Positions 6,331 through 13,874 of a DNA stretch of 13,874 nt are shown piece by piece (positions within the stretch are counted from its first letter, which is position 1; each line of letters opens with the position of its first letter). This DNA is from Comamonas sp. lk (GTDB taxonomy: Bacteria; Pseudomonadota; Gammaproteobacteria; Burkholderiales; Burkholderiaceae_C). The notes beneath the pieces are model-generated. The model was not told where the DNA came from, ran no database searches, and saw only the letters and a list, made by a program, of their open reading frames with translations. The stretch spans positions 1-13,874 of the forward strand of contig CAMDHL010000028.1 in the NCBI GenBank assembly GCA_945898105.1. The letters run 5' to 3'. The position numbers were made by a program, and so were the translations under genes.

Positions 6331-7629
6331 TTAAAGTGGCAACGCCGATGGGCTGGGACTGGGCGGCGCGCCGCGCACCGTGGCGGCGATGGTGATGCCG
6401 TGTTCGCGCAAGGCCCGCAACATCGCCAGATTCACGTCCGAGCGCAAATTGCCCTGACCGTTCTCAATATCACCCACCCAATACACCACCGTCAGCTCGA
6501 TACCGTCGGTGGTGAATTGCGATAGTTGTACGCTGGCAGGCGGGTGCTGCAGCACCCTTGGTTGGGCTTGCGCCGCCGCTTGCAGCAGTTGCATGGCCTG
6601 GTCAATATCGGTTTCGTACACCACCTGAATGCGCGAGGTCTGCACCACTTTGGTATCGGCTAGCGACAGGTTTTCCACCCGGCTGATGAGCAGCATCTCA
6701 TTGGGGACTATCGCCTCGCGCCCCGTAATCGCGCGCACCACGGTGTAACGGGCATTGATCTGGGTAATGATGCCCTCGAAGTCATCCACCCGCACGTTAT
6801 CGCCTATGCGCAGGCTGCGTTCGGTAAGGATCAAAAAGCCACTGATGTAATTGGCTGCCAGCTTTTGCAAGCCAAATCCAATGCCCACACCCAAAGCGCC
6901 GCCCAGCACCGAGAGCGCTGTCAGGTCGATACCTACGGCTGACAGCGCCAAAATCAGCCCCAGAAACAGCAAGGTCACCCGCGTGGCATTACTGATGGCC
7001 TTTCGTACCGACAATTCGCCACCGGTAGCTTCGCGCAAGAGCCGCGACTCAATTGCCGCAGAAATCCAGAGCATGACGATCAGCACACCGCTAGCCGTAA
7101 GCACGCCTTCAATCATGTTGCGCACCGAAAGGCGGGATGTGCCCACTTTCCAGCTGATTTGGTCCAGCTCGTTGAGCACCAGCGGCAGCAATCCACTGAC
7201 CCACAAAACCAGCGCCAGCCAGACCAGCCAAGAGATGGTTTGCTCGAAAGCCCGCACCCAACGCGCCTGCGAAAACGCCAGTTGCAATACTTTGACGCCA
7301 GTACGTATCACAACTAGCGCCAGCAGCACCGGCATGGCCACTTGCAAGACCACTACATTGAGCTGGCGATCCAAGACCGCGCGGGCGGCAAACACCAGGC
7401 ACAGCAAGACGGCAGGAAAGAGCACGCCGTCAATATCTTTGCGTCCGAACCAGACCGAACGCTGATCGCGCCCCAAAGCGGTAGCCAGCGCGCGCACCAG
7501 ACCCCAAGCCACTGCCGCACTCAAAGTTAGCGCTGCCAACTCGATGGCTACGGTCGGCTGGGTAAAGGCCTCCAGCCAGGCGCCTAGGTCCTCAATCGGT
7601 GGCGGCGCGGGCATACGTACGGCGCTCAT
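6331..7629 (-). CDS. MscS-family mechanosensitive ion channel
   Basis: This 432-residue membrane protein has several hydrophobic segments, roughly at residues 26-50, 67-87, 91-112, 131-152, 172-196 and 210-232. They precede the conserved pore helix LTALSVLGGALGVGIGFGLQ (236-255), the Gly/Ala-rich TM3 of MscS. The MscS beta domain follows, with LRIGDNVRVDDFEGIITQI (273-291) and VPNEMLLI. The C-terminal alpha/beta domain ends in a short Pro/Ser-rich tail. Compared with E. coli MscS (286 residues) it has an extra N-terminal membrane region, as in larger MscS-like channels. It should release solutes on hypo-osmotic shock. It starts 31 bases after the deacetylase gene and is probably cotranscribed with it. 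A second in-frame ATG at 7614 is an alternative start. Confidence 0.96.
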   Translation of the reverse strand: MSAVRMPAPPPIEDLGAWLEAFTQPTVAIELAALTLSAAVAWGLVRALATALGRDQRSVWFGRKDIDGVLFPAVLLCLVFAARAVLDRQLNVVVLQVAMPVLLALVVIRTGVKVLQLAFSQARWVRAFEQTISWLVWLALVLWVSGLLPLVLNELDQISWKVGTSRLSVRNMIEGVLTASGVLIVMLWISAAIESRLLREATGGELSVRKAISNATRVTLLFLGLILALSAVGIDLTALSVLGGALGVGIGFGLQKLAANYISGFLILTERSLRIGDNVRVDDFEGIITQINARYTVVRAITGREAIVPNEMLLISRVENLSLADTKVVQTSRIQVVYETDIDQAMQLLQAAAQAQPRVLQHPPASVQLSQFTTDGIELTVVYWVGDIENGQGNLRSDVNLAMLRALREHGITIAATVRGAPPSPSPSALPL

Positions 7630-7660
7630 TTGCGGAATCTTTCAGCCATAAAAGAATGAA

Positions 7661-8614
7661 TTAAACATCCGCCAACACCCGTATGTGCGCTTCCACACTG
7701 CGGCCCAGCGCCCGCAGGTTGTAGCCGCCTTCCAGGCTTGAGACGATACGTCCCTGCGCATGAGTTCGCGCCACGTCTTTGAGCTGCTGGGTAATCCATG
7801 CGTAGTCCGTTTCCACCAGCCCCATTTGGCCCAAATCGTCGTCACGGTGGGCATCAAAGCCGGCGCTGATAAAAATCATTTCTGGAGCAAACGCGGCCAG
7901 ACGTGGCAGCCATTGCGATTGCACCAGCGCGCGCACCGCATCGCCCTTGGTATAGGCGGGCACGGGCACATTCAAAATGTTGTCGGCATGCCCTTCGGCG
8001 CCGCTGTAGGGGTAATGTGGATGCTGGAAAAAACCGACCATCAATATGCGCGGGTCATTGCTCACAATGTCCTCGGTACCGTTGCCGTGGTGCACATCAA
8101 AGTCCACGATAGCCACGCGCTGCAAGCCGTGGTGTTCCAAGGCATGGCGCGCGGCAATCGCCACGTTGTTGAAAATGCAAAAGCCCATAGCGCGGTCACG
8201 GCAGGCGTGGTGGCCCGGTGGGCGCACCGCGCAAAACGCGTTTTCTAAGTCCCCGGCCATCACCGCATCCGTAGCCGCAATCGCCGCGCCTGCGGCATGT
8301 AACGCGGCCTGCCAGGTGTGCGAATTCATGCTGGTATCGGGGTCGATGGCGGCATAGGCGCGCCCGGTTTGCGCATGCTCGAAAGCCAAGTTTTTGTGCA
8401 TGCGGTCTATGGTGTCGATATAGCCATGCCCATGCGCCAGCGCCAAATGATCCGCGTCGGCAGCCGGTGCCTCGTGAGACTCCAGCACCGCCAACATGCC
8501 ACTGACCAGCAAGCGATCCTGGATCGCGTCCAAACGCTCGGGGCATTCCGGGTGGCCCACACCCATCTCGTGCCGCCGGCAACTGGGATGGGTGAAATAA
8601 CCGGTTTTGTGCAT
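7661..8614 (-). CDS. Histone deacetylase superfamily protein (class II HDAC-like / acetylpolyamine amidohydrolase type)
   Basis: This 317-residue protein has the full arginase/deacetylase fold signatures. HEMGVGHPECPERL (15-28) is the N-terminal motif, RPPGHHA carries the catalytic His pair (H135, H136), and DFDVHHGNGT holds Zn ligands D173 and H175. AGFDAH holds Zn ligand D254, and EGGYN supplies the catalytic Tyr (Y298). It should be an active Zn-dependent deacylase in the cytoplasm. The substrate could be acetyl-lysine, an acetylated polyamine or a small amide; sequence alone does not tell. The ATG at 8614 gives the usual family N-terminus although no good ribosome site precedes it. It is the first gene of a leftward pair with MscS and is divergent from the transglycosylase gene. 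Confidence 0.96.
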   Translation of the reverse strand: MHKTGYFTHPSCRRHEMGVGHPECPERLDAIQDRLLVSGMLAVLESHEAPAADADHLALAHGHGYIDTIDRMHKNLAFEHAQTGRAYAAIDPDTSMNSHTWQAALHAAGAAIAATDAVMAGDLENAFCAVRPPGHHACRDRAMGFCIFNNVAIAARHALEHHGLQRVAIVDFDVHHGNGTEDIVSNDPRILMVGFFQHPHYPYSGAEGHADNILNVPVPAYTKGDAVRALVQSQWLPRLAAFAPEMIFISAGFDAHRDDDLGQMGLVETDYAWITQQLKDVARTHAQGRIVSSLEGGYNLRALGRSVEAHIRVLADV

Positions 8615-8800
8615 ATTGGCTGGGATACGCTGGTGGCGGCGATTCTAGTGGCGGGGCTGCGCTAAATAAAACGACCCTGCCACGATGTAGCACCGGCTGG
8701 GGCTTAGTCTGGGCCAACACGCTTCCCGGACCCAACAAACCCACTTGCAAAGTAGGTGCGCCAAGCAGGGCCGCCCGATCAGACAGAATGCAGACCGTTT
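8615..8800. other. Divergent intergenic region, deacetylase / MltB
   Basis: These 186 bases lie between the deacetylase start and the preferred MltB start. They should hold both promoters, but I found no -35/-10 pair with acceptable spacing in either direction and no convincing operator or hairpin. A GTG at 8756, in frame with MltB, is discussed under that gene. Confidence 0.4.
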
Positions 8801-10042
8801 ATGCATTGCCCGTCCCGCCTCCGATCACTTTCCCCACGCAGCCGCCCTGCACTCTGGATGCTGCTTGCCGCACTGATGTCGCTGACCTTTGGGTACAGCG
8901 CCACAGCCCTGGCTGCACGCCCGCCCAACCCTGCCGCCGCACTGCGGGACTGCGGCTCTGCCGAAGTCGGCAAAAACCAAAATGCGGCAAAACTAAGCGC
9001 CAGCAAAGATAAACAAGGCAAAAAAGCAAAGAAGCGGAAATGCACGGCGGCTAAGGCTCCAACACCTGCCAGTTACGCCAACAAAACGGCCGTGCGCGAG
9101 GCGGCCGACACCATCGCCCGAAATAACGGCTTGAGCGGCACTTGGGTGCGCGCCACGCTGGCCCAGGCGCGCATGTTGCCCGAGATAGTGCGCGCAGTAA
9201 CCCCGGCGAAAGACCCCAGCGTGCGCAACTGGCAGGTCTATCGCGAGCGCATGGTGGACCCCGTGCGCATCGAGGGCGGTGTTCAATTTTGGTTGCGTAA
9301 TGCCAAAACCCTGGAGTACGCCGAGCGCGAGACTGGCGTGCCCGCTTCGGTGATCGTGGGCATCTTGGGTGTGGAAACAATTTACGGCAAGCACATGGGC
9401 AAATACCGCGTGCTGGACGCGCTCGCCACCCTGGCATTCGACTTCCCCGCCAGTCACCCTAAAGCACCGGCGCGCGCCGCCTATTTTTTGCAAGAGCTCG
9501 AAGCTTTTCTAGTCTGGTGCAAGCAAACTGGACGCGACCCACTGAGCGTGCGGGGCAGCTATGCGGGCGCCATGGGTATGGCGCAATTTATGCCATCGAG
9601 CTGGCAAAAATACGCGGTCGACTTTGATGCCGACGGCCGCATCGATTTGTTTGACAACAGCAAGGACGCCATCGGATCGATAGCCAATTACATAGCCGCC
9701 TTCGGATGGAAACGCGGTATGCCCACGCATTACCCGGTGCAACTAGAAGCTACGCGCCTGGACCTGCCTGCTTTGTTAGAAAAAGATATTTTGCCCAGCA
9801 TGAGCCCCGCACTGATGGCAGAGCGTGGCGCCATCTTGCCCGCGCAAGCCCTACAACACGCAGGGGCACTGGCACTAATCGAATTGGTCAACGGCGCTCA
9901 GGCTTCGCCCAGTTACGTTGCCGGCACCGACAATTTTTATGTAATCACCCGTTACAACTGGAGTAGTTTTTATGCGATGGCGGTGATTGAATTGGGGTTG
10001 GCGGTGCAGGCGCAATTGCCAGCGAGTACAACGCCTAATTAA
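8801..10042 (+). CDS. mltB: Lytic murein transglycosylase B
   Basis: With ATG 8801 the protein has 413 residues. A basic N-region (RLRSLSPRSR), a hydrophobic core and SATALA at 33-38 form a Sec signal peptide. The in-frame GTG at 8756 would add 15 residues before this signal and is less likely. The Slt35/MltB domain covers about 93-405. VGILGVETIYG (186-196) contains the catalytic Glu (E192); GAMGMAQFMPSSW and the EF-hand-like DFDADGRIDLFD are also typical. It cleaves the MurNAc-GlcNAc bond of peptidoglycan to 1,6-anhydro-MurNAc in the periplasm. Unlike E. coli MltB there is no lipobox Cys after the signal, so it is probably soluble (an 'SltB' form). Residues about 56-84 are Lys/Ala-rich and low in complexity. 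It converges on comEC with 18 bases between stops. Confidence 0.95.
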   Translation: MHCPSRLRSLSPRSRPALWMLLAALMSLTFGYSATALAARPPNPAAALRDCGSAEVGKNQNAAKLSASKDKQGKKAKKRKCTAAKAPTPASYANKTAVREAADTIARNNGLSGTWVRATLAQARMLPEIVRAVTPAKDPSVRNWQVYRERMVDPVRIEGGVQFWLRNAKTLEYAERETGVPASVIVGILGVETIYGKHMGKYRVLDALATLAFDFPASHPKAPARAAYFLQELEAFLVWCKQTGRDPLSVRGSYAGAMGMAQFMPSSWQKYAVDFDADGRIDLFDNSKDAIGSIANYIAAFGWKRGMPTHYPVQLEATRLDLPALLEKDILPSMSPALMAERGAILPAQALQHAGALALIELVNGAQASPSYVAGTDNFYVITRYNWSSFYAMAVIELGLAVQAQLPASTTPN

Positions 10043-10060
10043 AGCGCTACTGCGCGCTAC

Positions 10061-12859
10061 TTAGGGCGCGCGGTGGTGCCAGTAGCGCTGCAAAACTTTG
10101 CGCGCACACTGGCTATTTGCGGGCGCCCAGGACTGCCACCAAAACGCGCCGCAGTGCGGTGTATCCACCCATTGCAACGGCGCATCAGGCGCATAGCTTT
10201 GCGCCAGATCTGCATAGCGCTGCACCACCATCGGCACAGGGTGCCCATAGCGATTGCGGTAGCCCGCTTGTACCACTGCGGTTTGTGGGTGAACTGCTGC
10301 TAGAAACTCCGCAGTGCTAGAAGTTTTGCTGCCGTGATGCGGTACCAGTAGCAGGTCCGCGCTCAGCGCCGAATTCAGAGGGCTGGCGGCAGCACGGGTC
10401 AGCAATTGCAGCTCCTGCGCTTGCTCAATATCCCCCACCAGTAAAGCGCTGCGTTGGCTTGCTCCAACTCGCGCATCAGCAGAGCCAGAAGCATCAGCCG
10501 ATTGAACGCGCAACACACACGACAGCGTATTGGGCTTGGGCGCACTATGCGCGCTATAGGCTTCGGGAGCGGGATGCAGCACGCTAAAACGCACACCGTC
10601 CCACTCCCAACTTTGCCCGGCTTGGCAGCGCGTGCTTTCGCGTCCTTGCAGCAGCGCGTGCCCGAAATCGAGCGAACTCCAAACGTCGGCTTGCGGTTGC
10701 ATCGCCAGTACGCTAGCCGCGCCGCCCACGTGGTCGCTATCACGGTGGCTCAGCATCAGGCGGTCCAGGCGCATCACACCGGCTTGCAACAAGGGCACCA
10801 GCACACGCTGACCGGCGTCATTTTCCAGGCTGTAGCTTGGTCCGGTGTCGTACAACAAGACATGCTCGCGCGTGCGCACCAGTACCGCATTACCCTGCCC
10901 GATGTCAGCGGCGATCAACTCAAACTCGCCCTGCGGCGGCGCGGGCGCGCGCCATATGCCCAGCGCCAGCAGCAAAGGCAGCCCCAAGCAACGCAAAGTC
11001 CAGGGCAATGGCATCGCTAGCACCAGCGCGCCCAGCCCCGCCGGAAGCGCCAACCACCAAGGCGGCACCGGTAAGGCCAGCACCGCCAACGGCCATGCAG
11101 CCAAGATTTGCACTACCGAAAGCCACCAGGCCGAAGCCTGCGCTGCCCAATACCATAGTGGCTCGAACAGCACGCCCGCCAAGGCCAGCGGTGTAATTAC
11201 CAAAGTGACCCAAGGCACAGCCAACAGATTGGCCAGCAGACCCACCAGCGACAACTGACCGAACAAAACAATGCTCAAAGGTGCAAGCGCCAACGTGATC
11301 AGCCCCTGCTCGCGCAGCATGGCGCGAACCTTTCCTATTGCCGCGACAAGCCACGCATGCAAAGGCGCAAGATAGCTAGGCGCAGGCGGCGGTTTCGCCT
11401 CTTGTGTAAACAAGTCATCTCGCGGGTCCTGAGCCACCTCGATGACGCCGCCGCGTGACTGCGACGGCCAAATGAAAGCATGTAGTCTGCTGACGAGCGG
11501 AGTCGCTGCATTTCGGCGCTGATGCGTTACCAGCCCCGTCGGACTAACTGAACTGTCACCCCCCACATGCGGACTGCCATCGGTGGCGAACAAAACTGCA
11601 ACGGCCACAAAGCTGAGCCAAAAGCCAGCCTGCAAAAGTGCCCACGGGTCAAAGACTATGACCAGCAAGAGCGCAAGTAGCCACACATAAGGCCAGGGCC
11701 AGCGCGCCCCGGTCAGTCGCAAGAGCGTCACCCAAGCCAGCATGATGCAAGTGCGCTGCGCGGGTATGCCCCACCCAGAAAACACCGCATAAGCGCAGGC
11801 CACCAGCAAGCCACCCGCCCATGCCGCCGAGGGCGCTGGCCACCACAAACACAGACCTTGCGAACGCCGCCACAGCCAGCCAATCAGCCACCGCGCTGCC
11901 CATGCAAACATGGTGATGTGCAACCCCGAAATGCTGACCAAATGCGCCACCCCGGTAGCGCGAAAAAGCGCCCACTGCTTCTGGTCCAGTGCGGATTGAT
12001 CGCCCACCACCAAAGCCGCCAGCAATGCGGCCTGGGCTGGTTCTGGCACGACCGTAAAAATTCGTTCGCGCAAGCTCTGCCGCCAGCGCTCCATCGGGTA
12101 GCGCGGCGTGGCATCCACACGCTGCGGCGGCGCATCACGCGCCCCGGCGCGCACATAGCCAGTGGCCTGCACGCCTTGCTCCCAAAGCCACAACTCGTAG
12201 TCAAAGCCCTGAAAGTTCAAGCTGCCATGCGGAGCCTTCACGCGCACCGTCATGCGCCAGCGCTCGCCTGGAGCCATGGACTGCGGCTGTCTTTGCAAGT
12301 CCCAATCGCTCAGGTCTGCTGGTGCAGCGCGTGGCGCCATACCCCTGTACCAGCCTAAGTCCATGCGTGGCGGCAGACGCACGGCCTGGCCGTCCAGCGT
12401 GGCCGACTCTATTGCCAAGCGAAAGCGCAAGCCCATAGCATTGCTGTGCGTCATTTCGCTCACTAGGCCAACAACTTGAACATCACGTCCTTCAAGCGTC
12501 GGGTCTAGCCGCTGGGCATCAAACCACGCGGCCCGCCCACCGGTCCAGGCAAAGCCCAATAACGCGCAAAGGCACAGAGTGACCACGCGCGCGCCCAGCG
12601 CCGCGGCTGTTCGTAAGCCAGACGCATCACCGGCAAAACACCAAGCCACCGAGGCCTTAAACCAAGGCCTCAAGCCGGGCCGACGCATGGCATAAGCAAC
12701 CAGCAAGGAAAAAAACGCTGCAAGCCCGGTGGTTGCGTAATGCGCCAGCGGCCACAAAGCGCTTTGTTGCAATTGCAGGGCTGCGCCGGCCACCAGAGCC
12801 GTTGCCATCATCCATCCCTGCGCGCTGGCGGGCGCTGCCCTGCTGTGCGGCATATTCAT
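10061..12859 (-). CDS. comEC: DNA internalization-related competence protein ComEC/Rec2
   Basis: This 932-residue polytopic inner-membrane protein carries single-stranded DNA into the cytoplasm during transformation. N-terminal hydrophobic segments and a DUF4131-like soluble part (about 110-240) precede the Competence domain (about 280-640). That domain includes HLVSISGLHITMF (306-318) and LVGLLANLLAVPWVTL (538-553). The C-terminal metallo-beta-lactamase-like domain (about 645-900) has ADIGQGNAV (651-659), DTG (671-673), SHRDSDHVGG with the HxDxDH motif (705-710), VGDIE (808-812) and PHHGS (840-844), so the nuclease site looks intact. It is longer than B. subtilis ComEC (776) partly because of a hydrophilic insert near residues 427-495. 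ATG 12859 is used; ATG 12853 (Met3) is equally possible. No other competence gene is nearby, as is common for comEC. Confidence 0.97.
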   Translation of the reverse strand: MNMPHSRAAPASAQGWMMATALVAGAALQLQQSALWPLAHYATTGLAAFFSLLVAYAMRRPGLRPWFKASVAWCFAGDASGLRTAAALGARVVTLCLCALLGFAWTGGRAAWFDAQRLDPTLEGRDVQVVGLVSEMTHSNAMGLRFRLAIESATLDGQAVRLPPRMDLGWYRGMAPRAAPADLSDWDLQRQPQSMAPGERWRMTVRVKAPHGSLNFQGFDYELWLWEQGVQATGYVRAGARDAPPQRVDATPRYPMERWRQSLRERIFTVVPEPAQAALLAALVVGDQSALDQKQWALFRATGVAHLVSISGLHITMFAWAARWLIGWLWRRSQGLCLWWPAPSAAWAGGLLVACAYAVFSGWGIPAQRTCIMLAWVTLLRLTGARWPWPYVWLLALLLVIVFDPWALLQAGFWLSFVAVAVLFATDGSPHVGGDSSVSPTGLVTHQRRNAATPLVSRLHAFIWPSQSRGGVIEVAQDPRDDLFTQEAKPPPAPSYLAPLHAWLVAAIGKVRAMLREQGLITLALAPLSIVLFGQLSLVGLLANLLAVPWVTLVITPLALAGVLFEPLWYWAAQASAWWLSVVQILAAWPLAVLALPVPPWWLALPAGLGALVLAMPLPWTLRCLGLPLLLALGIWRAPAPPQGEFELIAADIGQGNAVLVRTREHVLLYDTGPSYSLENDAGQRVLVPLLQAGVMRLDRLMLSHRDSDHVGGAASVLAMQPQADVWSSLDFGHALLQGRESTRCQAGQSWEWDGVRFSVLHPAPEAYSAHSAPKPNTLSCVLRVQSADASGSADARVGASQRSALLVGDIEQAQELQLLTRAAASPLNSALSADLLLVPHHGSKTSSTAEFLAAVHPQTAVVQAGYRNRYGHPVPMVVQRYADLAQSYAPDAPLQWVDTPHCGAFWWQSWAPANSQCARKVLQRYWHHRAP
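11377..11581 (-). other. Hydrophilic insert within comEC (about residues 427-495)
   Basis: The membrane helix ending FVAVAVLFATD is followed by about 69 residues rich in Arg, Ser, Gly, Asp and Pro before hydrophobic sequence resumes. Part of it reads THQRRNAATPLVSRLHAF and then VIEVAQDPRDDLF, ending AKPPPAP. The frame stays open, so the protein is not broken. The sequence resembles neither the flanking Competence domain nor a low-complexity linker. It could be an in-frame insertion of a repeat element or a lineage-specific loop. I cannot name it. Confidence 0.5.
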
Positions 12860-13008
12860 TCAAGTATCTTAAAGCGATATTTGAAGTCCCGGTGGGCGAC
12901 AATGCGCCCGGACCCGCTTGCGCCTGCCCACCTTGCTACGTGCCTTAAGCGGGCTGAAGTTTCAACACCTATCGCCGCCCTGCGCGGCACTTTGAAGGAT
13001 AAGACGCG
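12860..13008. other. Divergent intergenic region, comEC / RidA-family gene
   Basis: These 149 bases must contain two outward promoters. For comEC a weak box pair, TTGTCG-17-TATCGC, can be drawn on the minus strand. Nothing convincing is seen for the rightward gene apart from its ribosome binding site. No competence-specific regulatory site was recognised. Confidence 0.35.
12995..12999 (+). promoter_or_regulatory. Ribosome binding site of the RidA-family gene
   Basis: AAGGA ends 9 bases before the ATG at 13009 and fixes that start. Confidence 0.7.
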
Positions 13009-13467
13009 ATGAATGTTTATGACACATTGAAAGATTTACACATCAGCCTGCCGCCAGTGGCTGCACCCGCAGCGGCTTATGTGCCTTTTGTACAAACCGG
13101 TAACTTGGTGTTTATCAGCGGCCATATTGCCAAAAAAGACGGCAAGCCTTGGGTCGGCCAACTCGGCGCCAACATGCAAACCGCTGAAGGGCAGCAAGCC
13201 GCACGCGCCATTGCCATCGACCTCATGGGCACGCTGCACGCCGCCGTGGGTGACCTTAACCGCGTCAAGCGCATCGTCAAACTTATGTCGCTGGTTAACT
13301 CCACCAGCAGTTACACCGAACAACATCTGGTGACCAATGGCGCGAGCGAATTGCTGGGCCAAGTCTTCGGCGAACGCGGTGCCCACGCTCGCAGCGCTTT
13401 CGGTGTGGCGCAAATCCCGCTGGGGGCCTGCGTCGAAATCGAGATGATTGCCGAGATCGGCGATTAA
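13009..13467 (+). CDS. RidA family protein (YjgF/chorismate-mutase-like, PF14588 type)
   Basis: This 152-residue protein fits the longer RidA subgroup (about 150 residues) better than the classic 128-residue RidA. It has the typical YVPFVQTGNLVFISGHIAKK (24-43), EGQQAAR (60-66), GDLNRVKRIVKL (81-92) and HARSAFGVAQIPLGACVEIE (126-145). R128 stands where the catalytic Arg of RidA binds the substrate carboxylate. RidA proper deaminates reactive enamine/imine intermediates such as 2-aminoacrylate in the cytoplasm; whether this subgroup does so is not established. The start is ATG 13009 with a good AAGGA site. Its TAA stop overlaps the TAA of the convergent cysteine hydrolase within the four bases TTAA. 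Confidence 0.95.
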   Translation: MNVYDTLKDLHISLPPVAAPAAAYVPFVQTGNLVFISGHIAKKDGKPWVGQLGANMQTAEGQQAARAIAIDLMGTLHAAVGDLNRVKRIVKLMSLVNSTSSYTEQHLVTNGASELLGQVFGERGAHARSAFGVAQIPLGACVEIEMIAEIGD

Positions 13468-13874
13468 GCCAAAGCCGCTACCAGGTCCGCCGTCGGCAGT
13501 ACTTTGGCAAACGAGCCGTTCAGGCCGGCCAGGTAAGCGGCCTGCACGTGGGCGGCTGGTACTTCCACACCGTTAAAGGCCAGCGCTTTAGTGGCGCAAG
13601 CATCGTGCGCTAACGAACACGTAAAACCCAGGTCGGCGGCGGCTCGCACCGTAGTGTCTATGCATAGATGGGTCATGTTGCCCACGAACATGATCTGGCT
13701 TATTTGATGTAGACGCAAGAAATCTAGCAAAGGCGTGTCGCGAAAAGCGTTGGGGAAATGCTTGGTAAACACCGATTCGCCCGCGAGCGGTTGCACGCTG
13801 CTATGAATGTCTGCACCTTTGGTGCCCGGCAGAAAAAAGGTGGCGCCTGGGCGCGTTGCAATGTGCTGGATATG
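13464..13874 (-). CDS. Isochorismatase-family cysteine hydrolase, N-terminus cut by window edge
   Basis: The frame is open from the right edge to the stop at 13464, giving the last 136 residues of a protein that is usually 180-210 long. ESVFTKHFPNAF holds the conserved catalytic Lys and QIMFVGNMTHLCIDTTVRAA holds the nucleophile Cys in the usual 'G..T..C...T.RxA' context. The third member of the triad, an N-terminal Asp, lies outside the window. Family members hydrolyse amide or ester bonds (nicotinamide, N-carbamoyl compounds, isochorismate); the substrate here is unknown. The GTG at 13796 is internal, because upstream codons (HIATRPGATFFLPGTKGADI) are clearly part of the same protein. It converges on the RidA-family gene with overlapping stops. 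Confidence 0.93.
   Translation of the reverse strand, partial: HIQHIATRPGATFFLPGTKGADIHSSVQPLAGESVFTKHFPNAFRDTPLLDFLRLHQISQIMFVGNMTHLCIDTTVRAAADLGFTCSLAHDACATKALAFNGVEVPAAHVQAAYLAGLNGSFAKVLPTADLVAALA

Noticed and set aside
6851..7465. 204-codon open frame on the plus strand, opposite the MscS gene
   Set aside because: Ser/Thr/Arg-rich product with no domain, fully inside the conserved channel gene.
10043..10071. GC-rich repeats (GCGCGC twice, AGCGC/GCGCT) between mltB and comEC as a bidirectional terminator
   Set aside because: Stems are only 5-6 bases with no T-run on either side. Simple GC alternation explains them.
10454..11020. 188-codon open frame opposite comEC
   Set aside because: It is the complement of the conserved ComEC nuclease domain, with no domain of its own.
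13009..13874. RidA-family plus isochorismatase-family pair as a Rut-like (RutB/RutC) pyrimidine degradation unit
   Set aside because: The genes converge instead of forming an operon, the RidA protein is of the PF14588 type, and no RutA or other Rut gene is seen.
1..13874. CRISPR arrays, tRNA/rRNA genes, insertion sequences, phage or toxin-antitoxin genes
   Set aside because: Looked for on both strands; no regularly spaced repeats, cloverleaf-like sequence, transposase or terminal inverted repeats were recognised.

Overview
The window reads as a chromosomal segment of a betaproteobacterium, most likely Burkholderiales and perhaps Comamonadaceae. The reasons are the GC-rich, densely packed coding, a FadD and a ComEC of beta/gammaproteobacterial type, and the run of housekeeping genes around an HDAC-like deacetylase, an MscS channel, MltB and ComEC. 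The taxonomic call is an inference from protein flavour, not from a marker gene. No rRNA, tRNA, CRISPR array, transposase or phage gene was recognised, and no gene-free stretch exceeds about 220 bases.

Left part (1-6303). A secreted type I sulfatase is cut by the left edge and reads leftward. It is divergent from a TetR-family regulator. Converging on the regulator is a leftward gene set: fadD (long-chain acyl-CoA synthetase), a ferritin-like di-iron 'metal-dependent hydrolase' (PF10118/COG3687 type) that overlaps fadD by 4 bases, a GST-like protein, and a membrane-anchored formylglycine-generating enzyme (FGE) with both catalytic cysteines. The sulfatase carries the CSPTR motif that FGE oxidises, so substrate and maturation enzyme are encoded about 1 kb apart. 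A candidate promoter with a perfect dyad between its -35 and -10 boxes lies just upstream of fadD.

Middle part (6331-10042). An MscS-family channel and an HDAC-superfamily deacetylase read leftward, probably as a pair. They are divergent from a rightward lytic murein transglycosylase B with a Sec signal and a lysine-rich linker.

Right part (10061-13874). A full-length ComEC DNA-uptake channel/nuclease reads leftward and carries an unusual hydrophilic insert between membrane segments. It is divergent from a RidA-family protein (PF14588 type). The stop codon of that gene overlaps the stop of a convergent isochorismatase-family cysteine hydrolase, which is cut by the right edge.

The most notable point is the sulfatase / TetR / FGE locus, with FGE as the last gene of a fatty-acid-activation operon. 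This suggests, without proving it, that sulfatase maturation is tied to metabolism of an acyl or alkyl substrate. The other genes look like ordinary core genes.
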